Part shown: piece after piece, positions 61,194-64,000 of the stretch
Layout of the letters: each line of letters begins with the position of its first letter
How positions within the stretch are numbered: the stretch's first letter is position 1
Source of the DNA: Jacaranda mimosifolia
Taxonomy: Eukaryota; Streptophyta; Magnoliopsida; Lamiales; Bignoniaceae
DNA: 64,000 nucleotides
Direction: 5' to 3'
Assembly: GCA_018894105.1 (NCBI GenBank)
Contig: CM032120.1
Span: 25,442,710-25,506,709 of the forward strand
Position numbers and translations under genes: made by a program
Notes under the pieces: model-generated
Seen by the model: only the letters and a program-made list of their open reading frames with translations
What the model was told of the DNA's origin: nothing
The model's database searches: none

Positions 61194-62011
61194 CATAGTT
61201 ATCAAAGGCAAGCACCTGGCTCGCCTGAGTTGAGCCAAGCACTGCCTTGGCGCCTCAAATTTGTGAGGCCAGCGCCTTGCAAGACCCACCTTAATAAAAA
61301 AGGCGCCTCGCCCTAAAACTGAGAAAATAAAGAAACAAAATCTTAAGAAAAGGAAAGAAAACAAAGGGAGGTCCAGCCTCATTCATGGTTGCCACCACTA
61401 TCTACGGCCGCCACAATTTCTGCCGAATGAATTGCCAACAACATCTTCAAACTCCATTAATAGTTGCCATTTCTTTTCTTCTAGTTCTCCCTGGTTTCTT
61501 TCAATTTTGTGTTTCACTAATCTTCTTTTCTCTCAGAGCATTTTTGGTATTTATCTGCATGATAGAAATGCTATCAATTGACTAGAAGAATAATGAATGG
61601 TTTAAACTATTTCCTATAACTCTGTTGTTCCTAAAGCCACATTAATTCCTTAACTACTATTTCTAAGACCTTATTAATTCTTATTAGATTTTATATGTAA
61701 CTACTACTTCCAACAACATTCAATAATTACTTCTATCATTTCCAATAATAGTAACTATTACACACGTTATTTTTTGTTGAGATTTACTCTAGAGTCCAGA
61801 CTTGCTTTTCTATTTTTGCTGTTTTTTTTTTCTTTCAAATTTCTATTCTTTTCTTCTATTTTTTACTATTTTTTGTCATTTATACATAATATGTTTTTGA
61901 AATTTTTATATTATGTATGTATATTTTATATTATCATCTCATTCGTTTTTTGGTCGCCCGCTCCTCGCCTTGCCCATCGCCTTATCACGCCGCACACCTT
62001 TAATAACTATG
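61194..62011. mobile_element. hAT MITE downstream of XND1 (818 bp)
   Basis: A perfect 8-bp duplication AATCATAC (61186-61193 and 62012-62019) flanks ends reading CATAGTTATCAAAGG and, inverted, CATAGTTATTAAAGG. Subterminal regions hold GGCGCC/GCCTTG words on both sides. The interior has T-rich frames with no transposase. Confidence 0.92.
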
Positions 62012-62305
62012 AATCATACACAATTGGAAAACCTTAAATTTTGGCCGGTATGTTCACACTGCACATTCATTTTAACTTCTTGGACTGGCAGCTTTATTAG
62101 GTAAATATTGCACATGTTTTATTCATCTGGTCGACTTAATGCAGCATATCAATAATGATGTGAAAATTGAAATTAAATGGCCCTCTAATTTGACCAAATT
62201 AAGATTAACATACAACCTAGTGTAATTAGTAAGCTATCTCTTCACTTGGTAATGCAAGTCAACATTTGTGTAATATTCAACACCACACGCACACACATGC
62301 ATGTG

Positions 62306-62308
<3 letters not shown>

Positions 62309-62392
<84 letters not shown>
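62309..62392 (+). repeat. uninterrupted (GA)42 microsatellite
   Basis: Forty-two perfect GA units after a short CACA/TGTG stretch. Open frames across it on both strands are low-complexity artefacts. Confidence 0.95.
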
Positions 62393-62395
<3 letters not shown>

Positions 62396-64000
62396 ATCTG
62401 TCCTATTCGTAGAATCCCAGAATGCCAAAGTTAGATAACTTACTCTTACAGCAAGCAAAGTAAATGTGTGAATAAGCTACAATGTTTGGACAATAGAACA
62501 GTAGTTCAAAAAAAGTATCTGACAAGGCACAGGAAGCTTATGCATCCTCCAATTAAGCACATGCATGTTTACAGGGCAAAAGGGTCATAACAATACACGT
62601 TGAATTCCAATCCTAAAAGCACCTCACAAAAATCTAAACAACTTCCAAGTCCAACCAACTAAGTTTGCCAGTTGCTTTCAGTATCATAAATATTGCAACT
62701 TGTGTTGGTCAAATTAATATTGCCAATGAATTACTAGATTGAGTTGGGGTCATCTTCCCGGCAACTACTTTTAACCTTCCATTAGTTCTTATCTTTTCAC
62801 CAGATATGTTGTATGAACTCGAAAAATATTTTTTTAGTCACGAGTTAGGTTAATGTAAACTGTGGGTCACGTCGATTCACAATCAATATGAAAAAAATAA
62901 AAAATGGAACTATGGTTGTTGGATTTTGCCCTTTCATTACCAAGTCAATGTTTGAAGATAGAAGAATAAAATATTGAACGAGAATTTAAAGTACATTTAT
63001 AATAACGTCATGTCAATATTAAAGTATGAAAAATTTATTATACAAGCTTCTTGTTTGGCTTAGGCTATGCTAAATAGCAGGTTACATTTAGTTGAGCCAA
63101 CATGAATAGAATAAAAACATTAATAATAATGAGATGGTAGAAATATTCATAATTATGGATGCATTTTTTGAATTAGTCTAATCAATATCAAAATAGGAAA
63201 AGAATTCATAAAAGACAGTGCCATTTTGTACCTTTTTACCTTCCCTAAATCTTAGCCTACCAGCCAAAACCAGACCTACTTGACATAACTTTCTAAGTAT
63301 ATTTGTTGAAGTGCGTCCTAATTTCAGATTAACTATTGGCATGACAGACATGCTTTATGTATTTCCTAGGTTGAAAATACCCCAATCTTTTTTTAGTGGG
63401 TTTCACAATAACCCAAATCTTAGGGCTATTTAAATAAAAGATGATGCACAGAAGATCTCAACAAAATATCTGTACCAGCATGCCTAATTTTTACTTTACC
63501 TTTTTTATCTTATATATAGACAGTTAAGATTATCCACATATCAATTCTATTAATTAATGTGGATTAAAAACTTTGCCTTTAGATGTGAGAAATACAGAGG
63601 AAATTGATTGTTTTAATGAATATAAAGTCAAAAGGGACTCACAAGTGTATCCAAACTACATGTAGAAGAGCTTAAATATGAGCCTTCAATTGCGATACTA
63701 TGCTCAATAAGATGTCATGCTTAGCCATTCAACTTAAAAAAAAAAAAAAAAAAATTGAAGGTGAAAAATAAATGAGACATTTGCATGTATAATAAAACTA
63801 TTTCATTGCTTAAGTAGCTAGTAAGCACTGAGCATGGTAATCATCTCACCCATACACATTGCATATACAAACAAACCACATGCATGAGAGAGAAAAGAAA
63901 GAGAGGTGTGAATGTTTATAAGTGCACACTTAATTGTGAACAAAGGCAAGTCCCATGTATAAGTTTTTTTTGCTTGGAACTTTGCTTGGAAAAGACCAAA
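62393..64000. other. AT-rich intergenic DNA, no gene seen
   Basis: Includes a 19-base A run at 63736-63754. No coding, RNA gene or element boundary was recognised. Confidence 0.6.

Noticed and set aside
62234..62458. Ser-Leu and Arg-Glu repeat proteins on both strands
   Set aside because: They are translations of the (GA)42 microsatellite.
1..64000. CRISPR arrays, bacterial operons, rRNA genes or organellar inserts
   Set aside because: No regularly spaced repeats, rRNA-like sequence or recognisable plastid or mitochondrial genes were seen; introns and element types indicate plant nuclear DNA.

Overview
This is a 64-kb piece of plant nuclear chromosome, almost certainly from a dicot. Exon-intron genes match plastid-division dynamin DRP5B/ARC5 and the xylem NAC factor XND1. 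They sit in AT-rich DNA filled with Ty1/Copia, Ty3/Gypsy (Tat lineage), Mutator-like, hAT and Helitron-like elements and long GA/TA microsatellites. I cannot name the species.

Layout. 1-3273: AT-rich DNA with a tRNA-like B box at the left edge and a candidate non-autonomous Helitron. 3274-7068: a Copia element with both LTRs that has lost its reverse transcriptase. 7496-24695: a nest of transposons. An old, left-truncated Mutator-like element (MULE) carries a hAT element, a second MULE of the same family (which itself carries a 2.76-kb solo LTR) and an 11-kb Tat-lineage Gypsy element, whose 3' LTR carries a hAT MITE. Most insertions are pinned by target-site duplications, and several by an empty-site copy in the same window. 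24808-25547: a further hAT element. 26979-28430: an intact single-exon FAD-dependent oxidoreductase gene with a plastid-transit-like N-terminus. 30463-31178: a hAT MITE with a perfect 8-bp duplication, about 240 bp upstream of the next start codon. 31422-43411: the complete 17-exon DRP5B/ARC5 gene (769 aa). 44167-51860: a minus-strand Copia element broken by a 1.75-kb MULE that carries a Gypsy-LTR-like segment. 51861-58900: AT-rich intergenic DNA. 59134-59934: the complete three-exon XND1 gene (189 aa) with a clear TATA box. 61194-62011: another hAT MITE. The rest is intergenic.

The three cellular genes are all on the plus strand, have open frames and consensus splice sites, and look functional. 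They are not an operon-like unit: one is a probable plastid flavoenzyme, one constricts dividing chloroplasts at the cytosolic face, and one is a nuclear transcription factor that restrains xylem vessel differentiation. All three autonomous-type retroelements are dead: each has frame breaks and at least one substituted catalytic residue.

The most unusual structures are the self-nested MULE pair, the degenerate antisense gene in the 3' part of the Tat element (resembling the 'putative gypsy type transposon' family, PF04195), and the MULE carrying an LTR-like promoter fragment related to the solo LTR 36 kb away. No clearly new biological system was found.
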